A DNA stretch of 64,000 nt from Acidobacteriota bacterium. Lineage in GTDB: Bacteria; Acidobacteriota; Terriglobia; Acidiferrales; UBA7541. Position 1 is the first letter of the stretch. The number at the start of each line of letters is the position of its first letter. Of this stretch, positions 24,749 to 34,023 are shown piece after piece. The translations under genes were made by a program, and so were the position numbers. Where the stretch lies: positions 1 to 64,000 of the forward strand of contig QHYZ01000056.1 of the NCBI GenBank assembly GCA_003225295.1. The letters run 5' to 3'. The notes beneath the pieces were generated by a model. That model was not told the DNA's origin and did not search any database. It was given only the letters and a program-made list of their open reading frames with translations.

Positions 24749-26131
24749 CTAGTGTCCTGCCGCACCGACAAAAGCGAGGCCTCGCTCTTCCTGGGCCTTT
24801 CTAAGGGCCGGTGCGACTTCTTCGAATACCGCGAGGTGTTTGTCGATATCCGCCTCGGTATGCTGCACGGAGATGGTCCACTGCTCGTCCCACCAATAGG
24901 GCTGCGCCAACACGCCTCGATTGACCATGCCGAACCAGTAGTGGCGCCACAGATCGACGTCGATCTTGGTCCAGTCGCGGTAGTTTTGAATTTCCTTCGG
25001 ATAGAGCATCAACGCGCCGTTGACGCCGGCGCTGGCGACATAGGCCAGGAGGCCGCATTTCTTGACGATGGCGCGATAGCCCTCGGTGAGCCGCTTGCTG
25101 AGATTACCGACGTGAACATAGTTCTCGCGCGTAAGAACTTCGCGGAACGTCGCGAGACCAGCAGCCATGGCCACGCGGTTGGTGTTGTAGGTGCCGCCGT
25201 GGAAGACCTTGTGCTGCGAAATCAGATCCATCACTGCGCGGCTTGCACCGAACGCTCCCAGCGGCAAGCCGCCGCCGATGGACTTGGCCAGACAGATCAG
25301 GTCCGGCTTCACGCCGAAAAATTCGCTGGCGCCGCCCCAGGCCAGCTTCGCGCCGGTCTTCACTTCATCGAAGATCAGCAAAGCGCCGTTTTTGTTGCAG
25401 GTATCGCGCAGCGCTTGGAGAAAACCAGGCTGCGGGAGGCATAGACCGACGTTCATCAGAATGGGCTCGAGAATAATGGCGGCGATTTGTCCGGGATACT
25501 GCTGGAAGCGGTTTTCGACGCTTTTCAGATTGTTGAAGCTGGCGACCACAACATTTTGAAGCGCGGACTTTGGCACCCCGCCGCCACCGGGAACGGAACT
25601 GGGAGCATCAGGATCCCCGTAGTCTTCCGCCTTGGGCTTGACACTGACAAGCGCGGTGTCATGCAGACCATGGTAGGAGCCCTCGAACTTCAGAATCTTG
25701 TCGCGGCCGGTCGCGGCGCGCGCGATGCGGCAGGCGTGCATGGTGACTTCCGTCCCGCTGGAACCGAAACGCACCATTTCGACGGGATAGCGCTTCGAAA
25801 TCTCTTCGGCAAGTTCCCATTCCTGTTCATGGGGCATCCCGAAAGTCGTGCCCTGGTGCAGTTTTTGCTCGACGGCTTGGACGACGGCAGGGTGACAATG
25901 CCCCGCCATCAAGGCTCCAAAACACAGGTTGTGATCAATGTATTCGTTGCCGTCGACGTCGTGAATCCGGCTGCCCTTCCCGTCCTGCACAAAAATCGGA
26001 TAAGGCTCGTAGTGGCGATAATTGCTGGCTACACCGAGCGGGATTCGCTCGAGAGCACGTTTGTGAGCTAGCGCCGATTTCCTGGTGCGCTTTTCGTAGG
26101 TGGCGATTTCTTTCTGTAGTGCGTCGTGCAT
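24749..26131 (-). CDS. Class III PLP aminotransferase, glutamate-1-semialdehyde-aminomutase-like
   Basis: The protein has 460 residues. Motifs are VRFGSSGTEVTMHACRIAR (phosphate binding), FEGSYHGLHD, ALLIFDEVKTG (PLP ring), and the Schiff-base lysine in LICLAKSIGGGLPLGAFG. The order and spacing match the HemL-like branch of class III enzymes. A true HemL role in tetrapyrrole synthesis is unlikely: the gene sits with amine transport genes and has an unusual Trp/Tyr-rich segment near 400 (LWRHYWFGMVNRGVLAQPYWWDEQW). An amine or omega-amino-acid transaminase is more likely. GGAG lies 7 nt before ATG 26131. It is followed by the permease gene with little or no gap. Confidence 0.82.
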   Translation of the reverse strand: MHDALQKEIATYEKRTRKSALAHKRALERIPLGVASNYRHYEPYPIFVQDGKGSRIHDVDGNEYIDHNLCFGALMAGHCHPAVVQAVEQKLHQGTTFGMPHEQEWELAEEISKRYPVEMVRFGSSGTEVTMHACRIARAATGRDKILKFEGSYHGLHDTALVSVKPKAEDYGDPDAPSSVPGGGGVPKSALQNVVVASFNNLKSVENRFQQYPGQIAAIILEPILMNVGLCLPQPGFLQALRDTCNKNGALLIFDEVKTGAKLAWGGASEFFGVKPDLICLAKSIGGGLPLGAFGASRAVMDLISQHKVFHGGTYNTNRVAMAAGLATFREVLTRENYVHVGNLSKRLTEGYRAIVKKCGLLAYVASAGVNGALMLYPKEIQNYRDWTKIDVDLWRHYWFGMVNRGVLAQPYWWDEQWTISVQHTEADIDKHLAVFEEVAPALRKAQEERGLAFVGAAGH

Positions 26132-26281
26132 GGGAGTACTCCGTGATTGCAGGACTGTTCCCTGCGGTCAGTTTGTGCGAGGAAAATCTCTTGAAGCTGG
26201 TGCTGGTCTCGCAATTTTCTTGAACGTGAGAAGGCCACGCCCCCGCGGACCGCGCCAAAGAAATCTTTGCTTCCATTTGCG

Positions 26282-29200
26282 CTAGAAGTGAAACTTCAGC
26301 GCGAACTGCAGCAATCGCGGATCGCGGACGTGCAGAACCTGGCCAAACGTCCCGCCCTGATTGGAAATGTTGCCGTCCACGGTGTAAAACTGCGCGTGGT
26401 TCCAGATGTTAAAGACGTCGGCCCGGAACTCCATTTGCCATCTCTCTCCCAATCTGGTGTTCTTCAGAAAACTCATGTCCCAATTGTTGATTCCGGGACC
26501 GCAGCAGATGGAGCGCGGGGCATTGCCGATGGTTCCCGGAGCAACCGTCGAGTTGGTGAACAAATTAGGATCGAAGGCATAACCGGAAACCGGCTGGCAA
26601 GCGGGGAGCGTGGGATCAACGACTTGTGCCAGTGGGCCGGTGAAGGCCGCACAGACGGTGTTCCGGGGGTTAACTGATTTGAAGGCGCTAACGAAGTTCG
26701 GCTGGCCCGGCGCCTCAAAGTCAAATGTGGTGTCCAGTTCCTCGACATCATCCTGTGAAGTGATGCGCACCGGGAAGCCGGTCTGGAAACTCAGAATTCC
26801 CGATACTTCCCAGCCATCCAGAAGCTGGCCTTTAAAACCATCAAATTTCGGCACCGGCAAGTCCCATACATAGTTGAAAACGAAACGATGCCGCGCATCG
26901 TAGTTGGACAAGCCATAGGTGGCGTTGAAGTTGAGAGGATTCAGGGCACTTTCAAAGCTCGAGGCGTTGTCTAGAGACTTGCTGAACGTATAGGAGGCCT
27001 GAAACTGCAGGCCATGAGAGAAGCGCTTCTCAAAGAGCGCCTGTAGGGAGTTGTAGTTCGAATGCGCAATGGTGTCCTCGCTGAATATCCCGGAGAATGG
27101 CGGCACGCCGGTGGCTGGACACTGCTGGCCCGTCAATGGATCGCAAAGAGGAGATGAGTAGCGGCGCAACCCCACCAAGGTGATGCCCTGGGAACCAACT
27201 ACCGACCCGGCAGCGAGTGTGGTCGGCCCGCTGGGACCGTAAGGAAGATAAAGACCTCCGCTCGGAATGGGCGTTCCCGGAAGGATGAAGTAGGGACTGT
27301 CTTCGCCGAAAGAACTACAGGTGGTCTCGCTCCCTCCCAACGCCGTAAGCACGTTTCCGGGATTGGCGGCGGCGATGGCGGCGATGGCGTTGCAAGTTTG
27401 CGGGGCCCCCGGGCTAACCTCATAGGTGGCCAGCAAGCGGTGGCCCTGTGAGCCGACATAAGCCACCTGGAGGAGGGTATTGCCGGGCAGTTCGCGCTTG
27501 ATCGTCAAGTTGTATTGGTCTTGATATTGAGGCCGCATATTGGGCGGAAATTGTCCAAAATAAACACTGCCGGCGAAGTTGGACCAGTCGAGCGGTTGAC
27601 CTCGTTTGGGATTCAGAATCCCGGTAAATGGATTGGCAAAGACCGCGCCGGTCTGGTCCACGTAGGGCATCTGAAGGAACGAGGAGCCGATGAAGTTGCT
27701 ACCACCGAAGGGCGGCTCGGCGCTGAACTGCTCGAGGACCAACTGCTCGATAGGATTATAAAAGATGCCATATCCCATGCTGACGCTGGTTTTGCTGGGA
27801 CCGCCGGTCAATTTGGCCAGTAACCCATCATGCCAGCCCGGGCTCCAGTTTAGGCCGAGGCGCGGGGCAAAGCCTTTGTAGTACGTGTTAGTCAAGCCGT
27901 TGGGAACGCCTTTGTCACCCGGAACAACCAACCCCACGGGAGTGACGCCTGCGGCGTCGCATCCGGCCTCTCCGGGTCCAAACGTTGCGAAAAGAGGATT
28001 GCTGGGGTCCAGGCTACAAGGATAGACGGTCGAGCGCTGCCCCGGGTGAAAGGTCTGCACTTTCTGGCCGATGTCAGAGAGCGGCGTATTCATCTCCCAA
28101 CGCACACCGTAGTTCAGCGTCAGGTTGGATTTGATCTTCCAGCTATCCTGCGCAAAAAGATACGTGGATTTGCTGCGCACCAGTTCGTGCTGCGCCGAGC
28201 CTTGGATGTAGCTGTTCGCCAATCCCAGGAAATAATCGGGGTAGGCGCTATCGGATCCTAAGTCACTCCCGGTTGGCCCAGCCGTTGTGGAATTAAAGGT
28301 CATCCAGCCATTGACGTCGAAATACAACAGTTGATCGAACTTCTGGTAGCGCACATCGCCGCCAAATTTGAAACTATGGTTCCCCACGATCTTGCTGAAG
28401 TTGTCGCTGACCTGGAAGGTGTTGCCCACCTGCGGCAATTGGCCTCCCGCGTTATTTCCGATGGAGAAGCCGCCGTTCACTTGAATAAACGGCACGCCTT
28501 CTATCTTGGAGCCTAGTCCGGAATGGATGCCGCAGTCGGCGGGGCTGGTGGCCCCGGCGGCGCAGGCGGCGTTCAATGTGGCGGAATCGCTCACCCCGGT
28601 AAAACAAAACGCCGCTGCCGCTCCGCTACCACAGGAGGCCTGAATGGCATTCGTCTTTGTCGGACTATCAAATTTGAGCTGGCCCTCACGGAAAAAGGTA
28701 AAGCGGAGCTCGTTGACGCTCCGGGAGCCGATGGTCGAGGAGTGGCTGGCGTTTATTTGCTGCGTGCGCGTTGCGTAAACTCCCGGGAAGTTTCCGAGCG
28801 GAGCTCCCTCGGCTTGAAATTTGGCGAACGGATCGAGGGTATTGTCGTCGTCAAAATAGTAGTACACGGCGGTTTTCTGACTGTTATTAAAAGCATGATC
28901 GATCTTGATTTGAAATTGATCGCCCCGGTCTCTCTTCTTTGGAACTGTGACTACCGTGGATGCGCTTCCCCCTGCGCCGGGTACGTACTGAAGCAAGCTC
29001 AGTGCCACAGGATCAAAACAAGCTGCGGGAATTTGGTTATCCACTCCGGTGTTGAAGTTGGTGAAAATACCGGGAGAAGTTAAATTGCCGTTGGCATCAT
29101 AGGTACCGCCGTACTTGTTGCCGACGGCTATGGGTAAACCGCCCTGTGCCTGCACGGCTTGAGCGCATCCCGGGCGGTCGTTCAAAACACCCGCCACCGT

Positions 29201-30271
29201 GGCGTCGGCCAGCGTACCCTGAAATGGTGTCGCCCCCCCGCCAAAAAAGTCGCCGCCGACCTGGGCGGCCGTGGGCACGGTAACGGGTTGAGAGACAATC
29301 CCCTGCACAATTCGCCGGCCCTCATAGGAGGCGAAAAAGAAGGTTTTGTCCTTCTTGATTGGCCCTCCGAGCGTGCCCCCAAACTGGTTTTGTTTGAAAG
29401 CCGGCTTGGGAGAGGGAGTGAATGTGAAGGGATGGGTATTCAAGTGATCGTTGCGCAAGAACTCGTAAAAGCCGCCATGTACATTGTTGGTGCCGGACTT
29501 GGTGACCACGTTGACGACCGCTCCAGAGTTCCGGCCGTATTCGGCATCAAAGGAATTGGAGATGACGCGAAACTCTTCAATACTGTCCGGTGAGGGTTCT
29601 ACCGCGGGCAGGTTCGCGAATAGATCGTTGCCGTCGCCGCCGTTCACGGTGTAGTTGTTGGAGCGGCCGCGGCCACCATTCACGGTGACCACCCCGGCCC
29701 GATCCGATCCGTAGAACAGGTCGTTGCCGAGCTGGGATTGCACTCCCGGTTGCAGCTGGAGCAGTTGATAGACATCGCGTTGATTTAGAGGCAGTTGCGT
29801 AGAAGAGCGCTCGTTCACGACGGCGCCAAGCTGAGTCGAGGTGGTATCGACGACCGGCGGCGCGCCGGTGACTTCGACGATATCGGTCGAACCGCCCAGC
29901 TGCAGGGCGATGTCCAGAGTGAGGACTTGGTTAAGGTCCAGCACTATTCCCTTACGGACATATTTCTTGAAACCTTGGAGGGTGAGATCGACTTCGTAAC
30001 TGCCGACCGGCACTTCAATGAAAATGTATTCACCATTCGCGCCCGACAGTGTTTCGCGCGTGGCGTGCGTGCCCTCGTTGATCAGCTGCACGGTGGCGGC
30101 CGGTACTGCGCCGCCGCTCGGGTCCATCACCGTGCCGCGGATGCGGCCGCCGGTGCTCTGCGCGCGGGCCAACGGCACGGCCAGGCACAAGGCCATGGCC
30201 AAGACGGTTTCGAATAGGATGCTGCGGTAACACCAGGAACGCAGTTGCCGGAATCGTGCGTCAACCTTCAT
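26282..30271 (-). CDS. Oar-like TonB-dependent receptor with carboxypeptidase-regulatory domain
   Basis: The protein has 1329 residues, one of the largest in the window. The signal peptide ends near ARAQ (about 37). A CarboxypepD_reg domain spans about 40-125 (RGTVMDPSGGAVPAATVQL, then GEYIFIEVPVGSYEV). A well-preserved plug lies at about 150-260 (LPLNQRDVYQLLQLQPG, then DSIEEFRVISNSFDAEYGR, SGAVVNVVTKSGTN). A long beta-barrel ends in LLQFALKFHF. ATG 30271 has AGGGGTGA upstream and gives a better signal peptide than ATG 30310. It is transcribed away from the MerR-XRE-cupin regulator and heads the minus-strand amine genes, so it may bring the substrate or a carrier complex across the outer membrane. 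That link is inferred from position. Confidence 0.9.
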   Translation of the reverse strand: MKVDARFRQLRSWCYRSILFETVLAMALCLAVPLARAQSTGGRIRGTVMDPSGGAVPAATVQLINEGTHATRETLSGANGEYIFIEVPVGSYEVDLTLQGFKKYVRKGIVLDLNQVLTLDIALQLGGSTDIVEVTGAPPVVDTTSTQLGAVVNERSSTQLPLNQRDVYQLLQLQPGVQSQLGNDLFYGSDRAGVVTVNGGRGRSNNYTVNGGDGNDLFANLPAVEPSPDSIEEFRVISNSFDAEYGRNSGAVVNVVTKSGTNNVHGGFYEFLRNDHLNTHPFTFTPSPKPAFKQNQFGGTLGGPIKKDKTFFFASYEGRRIVQGIVSQPVTVPTAAQVGGDFFGGGATPFQGTLADATVAGVLNDRPGCAQAVQAQGGLPIAVGNKYGGTYDANGNLTSPGIFTNFNTGVDNQIPAACFDPVALSLLQYVPGAGGSASTVVTVPKKRDRGDQFQIKIDHAFNNSQKTAVYYYFDDDNTLDPFAKFQAEGAPLGNFPGVYATRTQQINASHSSTIGSRSVNELRFTFFREGQLKFDSPTKTNAIQASCGSGAAAAFCFTGVSDSATLNAACAAGATSPADCGIHSGLGSKIEGVPFIQVNGGFSIGNNAGGQLPQVGNTFQVSDNFSKIVGNHSFKFGGDVRYQKFDQLLYFDVNGWMTFNSTTAGPTGSDLGSDSAYPDYFLGLANSYIQGSAQHELVRSKSTYLFAQDSWKIKSNLTLNYGVRWEMNTPLSDIGQKVQTFHPGQRSTVYPCSLDPSNPLFATFGPGEAGCDAAGVTPVGLVVPGDKGVPNGLTNTYYKGFAPRLGLNWSPGWHDGLLAKLTGGPSKTSVSMGYGIFYNPIEQLVLEQFSAEPPFGGSNFIGSSFLQMPYVDQTGAVFANPFTGILNPKRGQPLDWSNFAGSVYFGQFPPNMRPQYQDQYNLTIKRELPGNTLLQVAYVGSQGHRLLATYEVSPGAPQTCNAIAAIAAANPGNVLTALGGSETTCSSFGEDSPYFILPGTPIPSGGLYLPYGPSGPTTLAAGSVVGSQGITLVGLRRYSSPLCDPLTGQQCPATGVPPFSGIFSEDTIAHSNYNSLQALFEKRFSHGLQFQASYTFSKSLDNASSFESALNPLNFNATYGLSNYDARHRFVFNYVWDLPVPKFDGFKGQLLDGWEVSGILSFQTGFPVRITSQDDVEELDTTFDFEAPGQPNFVSAFKSVNPRNTVCAAFTGPLAQVVDPTLPACQPVSGYAFDPNLFTNSTVAPGTIGNAPRSICCGPGINNWDMSFLKNTRLGERWQMEFRADVFNIWNHAQFYTVDGNISNQGGTFGQVLHVRDPRLLQFALKFHF

Positions 30272-30290
30272 GAACTCACCCCTATGCGGT

Positions 30291-30316
30291 GAAGAATTTT
30301 TGAACAACAATTCTTC
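30291..30316. promoter_or_regulatory. Perfect 8-bp inverted repeat, candidate operator
   Basis: GAAGAATT (30291-30298) and AATTCTTC (30309-30316) are separated by 10 bp. The repeat lies between the divergent receptor and regulator genes, 5 bp before the -35 box of the rightward promoter. It is AT-rich in a GC-rich region. The dyad spacing suits a dimeric HTH protein, most simply the adjacent regulator. Confidence 0.55.
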
Positions 30317-30320
30317 GTAG

Positions 30321-30349
30321 TTGCTGTGTCCCTCGAACCTTACTATAAT
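30321..30349 (+). promoter_or_regulatory. Sigma70-type promoter for the regulator/pot cluster
   Basis: TTGCTG (30321-30326) and a perfect TATAAT (30344-30349) are separated by 17 bp, placing the transcript start near 30356, 22 nt before the GTG at 30378. The inverted repeat just upstream suggests control by a DNA-binding protein. Confidence 0.6.
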
Positions 30350-30377
30350 CCTGTAAACTTAGAGAAAGCCGGGACCG

Positions 30378-31208
30378 GTGTCAAGCAGAAAGAATTTATC
30401 CAACGCCTCGGCCGCGCGCAAGCCGCCGCGCCCGTTGCGCATCAGCGAAGTGGCCCGCCGCGTGGGTATTTCCTCCTCGGCGCTGCGCGCCTGGGAGGCC
30501 TTGGGCCTGCTCTCGCCCGAGCGGACCGAGAGCCGCTACCGTCTCTTTACCGAATCCGATGTGCGCCTGCTGCAACGCGCCATTTTCCTGCGCCGGGTCC
30601 GCGGCCTCAATCCCGCCGCCATCGTTCACGTGCTCAAACGCCAGGGAGTTGTCTCTGCTCCCCGGGAAAGCTCGCTCCTTCCCGGGCAGCGTTTCCGCCG
30701 CTTGCGCACCCGCCGCGACCTTTCGCTAGCTCAGGTGGCTCGCGCCACGGGCGTCTCGGTCGGTTTTCTCAGCGGCCTCGAACGCGGCCAGATGCGTTCC
30801 TCGATCGCCACGCTGCGCCGCATCGCCCGCTTCTACCGTACCAACATTCTTTCCCTCTTCGAAACCGCCGGCGATAATCCGCGCCTGGTGCGCCCGCACC
30901 AGCGAAAAATCCTGGAGACCACGCCGGACGTGCGCATGGAGCTGCTGGCCTGGGGAAACACGGTGATGGAGCCGCATCTTTTTCGCATCAAACCTGGTGG
31001 CGGCAGCGGTGCATCCTACTCGCACGAAGGCGAGGAATTCCTGCATGTCCTTCGCGGAAATTTTGAGATCTGGCTCGGCGCCAAGGAGCATTATCATTTG
31101 AAGCCTGGCGACAGCCTGTATTTCGAAAGTTCCCTTCCGCACCGCTGGAAGAATCCCGGACGGACGGAAACTTGGCTATTGTGGATCAACACGCCGCCAA
31201 CATTCTGA
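30378..31208 (+). CDS. MerR-XRE-cupin three-domain transcriptional regulator
   Basis: The protein has 276 residues. A MerR-type winged HTH lies at about 20-88 (RISEVARRVGISSSALRAWE, then GLLSPERTESRYRLFTESDV). A second, Xre-type HTH lies at about 102-157 (LRTRRDLSLAQVARATGVS, then FLSGLERGQMRSSIATLRRIA). A cupin at about 195-272 contains SHEGEEFLHVLRGNFEI and LKPGDSLYFESSLPHRW. XRE plus cupin is the layout of PuuR, the putrescine-responsive repressor of E. coli; the extra MerR DNA-binding domain is unusual. GTG 30378 is the best start available, though with a weak ribosome site. It sits at the head of the plus-strand amine genes, beside a divergent receptor and an inverted repeat, so local control with an amine bound in the cupin is inferred. 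Confidence 0.85.
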   Translation: MSSRKNLSNASAARKPPRPLRISEVARRVGISSSALRAWEALGLLSPERTESRYRLFTESDVRLLQRAIFLRRVRGLNPAAIVHVLKRQGVVSAPRESSLLPGQRFRRLRTRRDLSLAQVARATGVSVGFLSGLERGQMRSSIATLRRIARFYRTNILSLFETAGDNPRLVRPHQRKILETTPDVRMELLAWGNTVMEPHLFRIKPGGGSGASYSHEGEEFLHVLRGNFEIWLGAKEHYHLKPGDSLYFESSLPHRWKNPGRTETWLLWINTPPTF

Positions 31209-31227
31209 TTCCGAGGACTAGGTGCCC

Positions 31228-32949
31228 ATGAAAGTTCGAGCGTTTCGCGTCGTTCTTCAGTCGCTCCCGCTGTTGCTCTCCTCTGCTGGGATGGCGCGCC
31301 CGCAAGGCCGGATCGTCGAACCGGCGGATATCATCGTCGTTCACGGTCGCGTTTACACCGAAAACCCCAAGCAGCCGTGGGCCCAGGCCGTGGCCATTCG
31401 CCACGGCAAGATCACCGTGGTCGGTGACGACCCGGAAATCGAGCGCCGGCGTGGCATGGGCACAAAAGTCATCAACGCCGGCGGAAAACTTGTGCTCCCG
31501 GGTTTCGTCGATTGTCACATCCACTTTATGGACGGCTCTTTGAGTCTCGGCCGGGTGAATCTTGAAGGCGCAAAAGACCCCTCGGAGATTCAAAAACGAT
31601 TGCGCCAATATGCCGTCGAACATCCGGGGGATGACTGGATTCTTGGCCGCGGATGGAATTACGCCATGTTCGGTCCCGAGGCCCTCCCGCACAAGAAATA
31701 TCTGGATGAAATCTTTCCCAATCGCCCGGTATTCCTCGAAGGCTATGACGAACATACCTACTGGGTCAATTCCAAGGCCCTTGTGCTGGCCGGGATCACC
31801 CGCGATACGCCGGATCCGCCCAACGGCACGATTGTTCGCGACCCCCAAACGGGGGAGGCCACCGGTGCGTTAAAAGAGTCGGCTCAGGACCTGGTCGCCA
31901 AGATTATTCCCAAGCCGTCTCGCGCCGAAAAGCTTTTGGCGCTGCGCGCGGGCATGAGATGGGCGAACCAACACGGCATCACGCGGGTCCACAGCGCCGG
32001 CCAGGATTTCGAAGATCTCGATCTTTTCGACGAAATGCGCCGCCGCGGCGATCTCAGCGTGCGCTTGTATATCGCTTACTTCCTCAATCCGCCCGAGCTC
32101 CGGCCCCAGGACCTCCAGGCCATCGAGCATGCCCGCAAAAAATTCCACGACGACTGGATCGACGCCGAGGCCGTCAAATTCATGGTGGATGGCGTCGTCG
32201 AATCGCACACCGCCGCAATGCTTGAACCCTACAGCGACGGTCCCTCCTTGAAAGGCAAGCTCTTCTGGGAACCCTCCAAGTACAAGGCGGCAGTCGTGGA
32301 ATTGGACAAGCACGGGTTGCAGCTCTTCACCCATGCGATCGGCGACTACGCGGTGCGGACGGCGCTGGATGCCTATGAAAATGCCGAAACGCAAAATCAC
32401 AAAAAAGGTGATCGCCGGCCGCGCATCGAACACATCGAGACCATCGCCCAGTCCGACATTCCGCGATTCGGCAAGCTGGGGGTTATCGCCAGCATGCAAC
32501 CGCTCCATGCTTACCCGGATTCCAATACGCTGGACGTCTGGGCGCGCAATGCCGGCCCCGATCGCGCCTCCCGCGCTTGGGCTTGGAAGAGCATCGCCGA
32601 TGCCGGAGGCCGCCTGGCCTTCGGCAGCGATTGGCCGGTCGTCACTCTCAATCCGTGGGAAGGGATGCAGACCGCGGTAACTCGCCAAACCTCTGACGGA
32701 AAACCGGCAGCCGGTTTTGTTCCTGAGCAGCGGTTGACGGTGGCGCAAGTGGTTGAGGGCTACACTCTGGGAGCGGCGTTTGCCGGCCGCCGCGAAAAAT
32801 CGGAGGGTTCGCTGGAGGTCGACAAGTTGGCCGACCTGATCGTCGTTTCTCAGAATATCTTCGACATAAACCCGCATAACATCGGGGTCACAAAAGTTGT
32901 CACCACCATCGTGGGCGGGCATCTGGTGTATCAAGCGGATACCAAGTAA
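31228..32949 (+). CDS. Exported amidohydrolase (amidohydrolase 3 / YtcJ-like)
   Basis: The protein has 573 residues. A signal-like start (VVLQSLPLLLSSAGMA) precedes a metal-dependent hydrolase TIM barrel. The HxH motif is in PGFVDCHIHFMDG. Further ligands are suggested by LQLFTHAIGDYAVRTA, RIEHIETI and the Asp in FGSDWPV. The C-terminal beta piece ends DLIVVSQNIF. YtcJ-like enzymes hydrolyse amide or related bonds of varied small substrates. The gene lies 19 bp after the regulator and 12 bp before potD, in one transcription unit. It may therefore release an amine from an N-acylated form for uptake by the Pot system; this is inferred. ATG 31228 was chosen over GTG 31222. Confidence 0.85.
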   Translation: MKVRAFRVVLQSLPLLLSSAGMARPQGRIVEPADIIVVHGRVYTENPKQPWAQAVAIRHGKITVVGDDPEIERRRGMGTKVINAGGKLVLPGFVDCHIHFMDGSLSLGRVNLEGAKDPSEIQKRLRQYAVEHPGDDWILGRGWNYAMFGPEALPHKKYLDEIFPNRPVFLEGYDEHTYWVNSKALVLAGITRDTPDPPNGTIVRDPQTGEATGALKESAQDLVAKIIPKPSRAEKLLALRAGMRWANQHGITRVHSAGQDFEDLDLFDEMRRRGDLSVRLYIAYFLNPPELRPQDLQAIEHARKKFHDDWIDAEAVKFMVDGVVESHTAAMLEPYSDGPSLKGKLFWEPSKYKAAVVELDKHGLQLFTHAIGDYAVRTALDAYENAETQNHKKGDRRPRIEHIETIAQSDIPRFGKLGVIASMQPLHAYPDSNTLDVWARNAGPDRASRAWAWKSIADAGGRLAFGSDWPVVTLNPWEGMQTAVTRQTSDGKPAAGFVPEQRLTVAQVVEGYTLGAAFAGRREKSEGSLEVDKLADLIVVSQNIFDINPHNIGVTKVVTTIVGGHLVYQADTK

Positions 32950-32961
32950 CCGGGAGGAGCA

Positions 32962-34023
32962 ATGAGCTCTCGCGCTATTCTTCTGGGAATTCTGGCGCTG
33001 GCCCTGGCCGGCAGCGCGTGCAGGAAAAAAGAAGAAGCGCTAAGCCTGCTCGTTTGGGAAGGCTATTCCGACCCCTCCTTCGTCCAGGCTTTCGAGCAGC
33101 GTCATCACTGCAAGGTGCAGGCCTCCTACATGGGCTCCAGCGACGAACTGGTCGCCAAACTTCGCGGTGGCAGTGCGTCAAATTATGATGTGATCTCCCC
33201 GTCCAGCGATGTGGCCGCCTCCCTTGTGAGTGCTGGCCTGGCCGCACCGCTCGACCTAGGGAAAATCCCGTCGTATTCGCAACTTTCCCCCAAGCTGCGT
33301 GAGCTTCGGCTGGTGAAGAGGAATGGCCAGACCTACGGCGTGCCGTTTGTCTGGGGGCCCAACCCGATTCTCTATGACACCACGGCTTTTGCCCGGCCGC
33401 CGGATTCCTGGAGCATCTTTTGGGATCCCCGACACAAGGGAAAGATTTCGCTGTGGGATGAGCTTTCCAGCGTGTACATGGCCGCCCAGGTCCTCGGCTA
33501 CGACCATCCCAATCCCGACCAGATTTACAACCTGAGCGACGACCAGCTGGAAGCCGTCAAGAAAAAACTGATCGAATTGAAACCCAACATCCGTAAATAC
33601 TGGTCAACCGGCGGTGATTTGACCAACCTGTTCCAAAACCATGAAATCACCCTGGCCATGGGATGGCCGCTCGTGACCAACCAGCTGCGCGCCCTGAACT
33701 TTCCTATCGGCGAAGTGATTCCTAAAGAAAACACTACCGGCTGGATCGATCACCTGATGGTCACGGCGGCGAGTTCCCACCAGGAATTGGCGACGCAGTT
33801 CTTGGAGTACATGATCGAAGCCGAGACCCAGAAGAAAGTGAGCGACGTCACTCACTACACGCCCGCAAATCCTGGAGCATCCCAATACCTCAGCGAAGAC
33901 GAAAAGAAGAGCCTGCACCTCGACAATCCGGATGCCTATATGCAAAGGATCTATTTCTGGCGGGATGTTCCGCGTCGAGCCAAGTACACCGAGATATGGA
34001 ATGAGGTGAAAAACGCCTCGTGA
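32962..34023 (+). CDS. potD: Spermidine/putrescine ABC transporter, substrate-binding lipoprotein
   Basis: The protein has 353 residues, close to PotD (about 348). Residues 1-20 are a lipoprotein signal ending in LAGSAC with Cys20 as lipid anchor. The mature part has the class II/PotD fold: [20 protein letters not shown], then [25 protein letters not shown] and [20 protein letters not shown]. It captures a polyamine or similar cation in the periplasm for the PotABC membrane complex. GGGAGGAGC lies directly before the ATG. Its stop codon overlaps the GTG of potA (GTGA). The exact ligand cannot be read from sequence; polyamine is the family expectation. Confidence 0.87.
   Translation: MSSRAILLGILALALAGSACRKKEEALSLLVWEGYSDPSFVQAFEQRHHCKVQASYMGSSDELVAKLRGGSASNYDVISPSSDVAASLVSAGLAAPLDLGKIPSYSQLSPKLRELRLVKRNGQTYGVPFVWGPNPILYDTTAFARPPDSWSIFWDPRHKGKISLWDELSSVYMAAQVLGYDHPNPDQIYNLSDDQLEAVKKKLIELKPNIRKYWSTGGDLTNLFQNHEITLAMGWPLVTNQLRALNFPIGEVIPKENTTGWIDHLMVTAASSHQELATQFLEYMIEAETQKKVSDVTHYTPANPGASQYLSEDEKKSLHLDNPDAYMQRIYFWRDVPRRAKYTEIWNEVKNAS

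Noticed and set aside
24749-26131. True glutamate-1-semialdehyde aminomutase (hemL)
   Set aside because: The fold matches, but the amine-cluster context and the aromatic-rich C-terminal segment argue against a haem-pathway role. It was called only as HemL-like.
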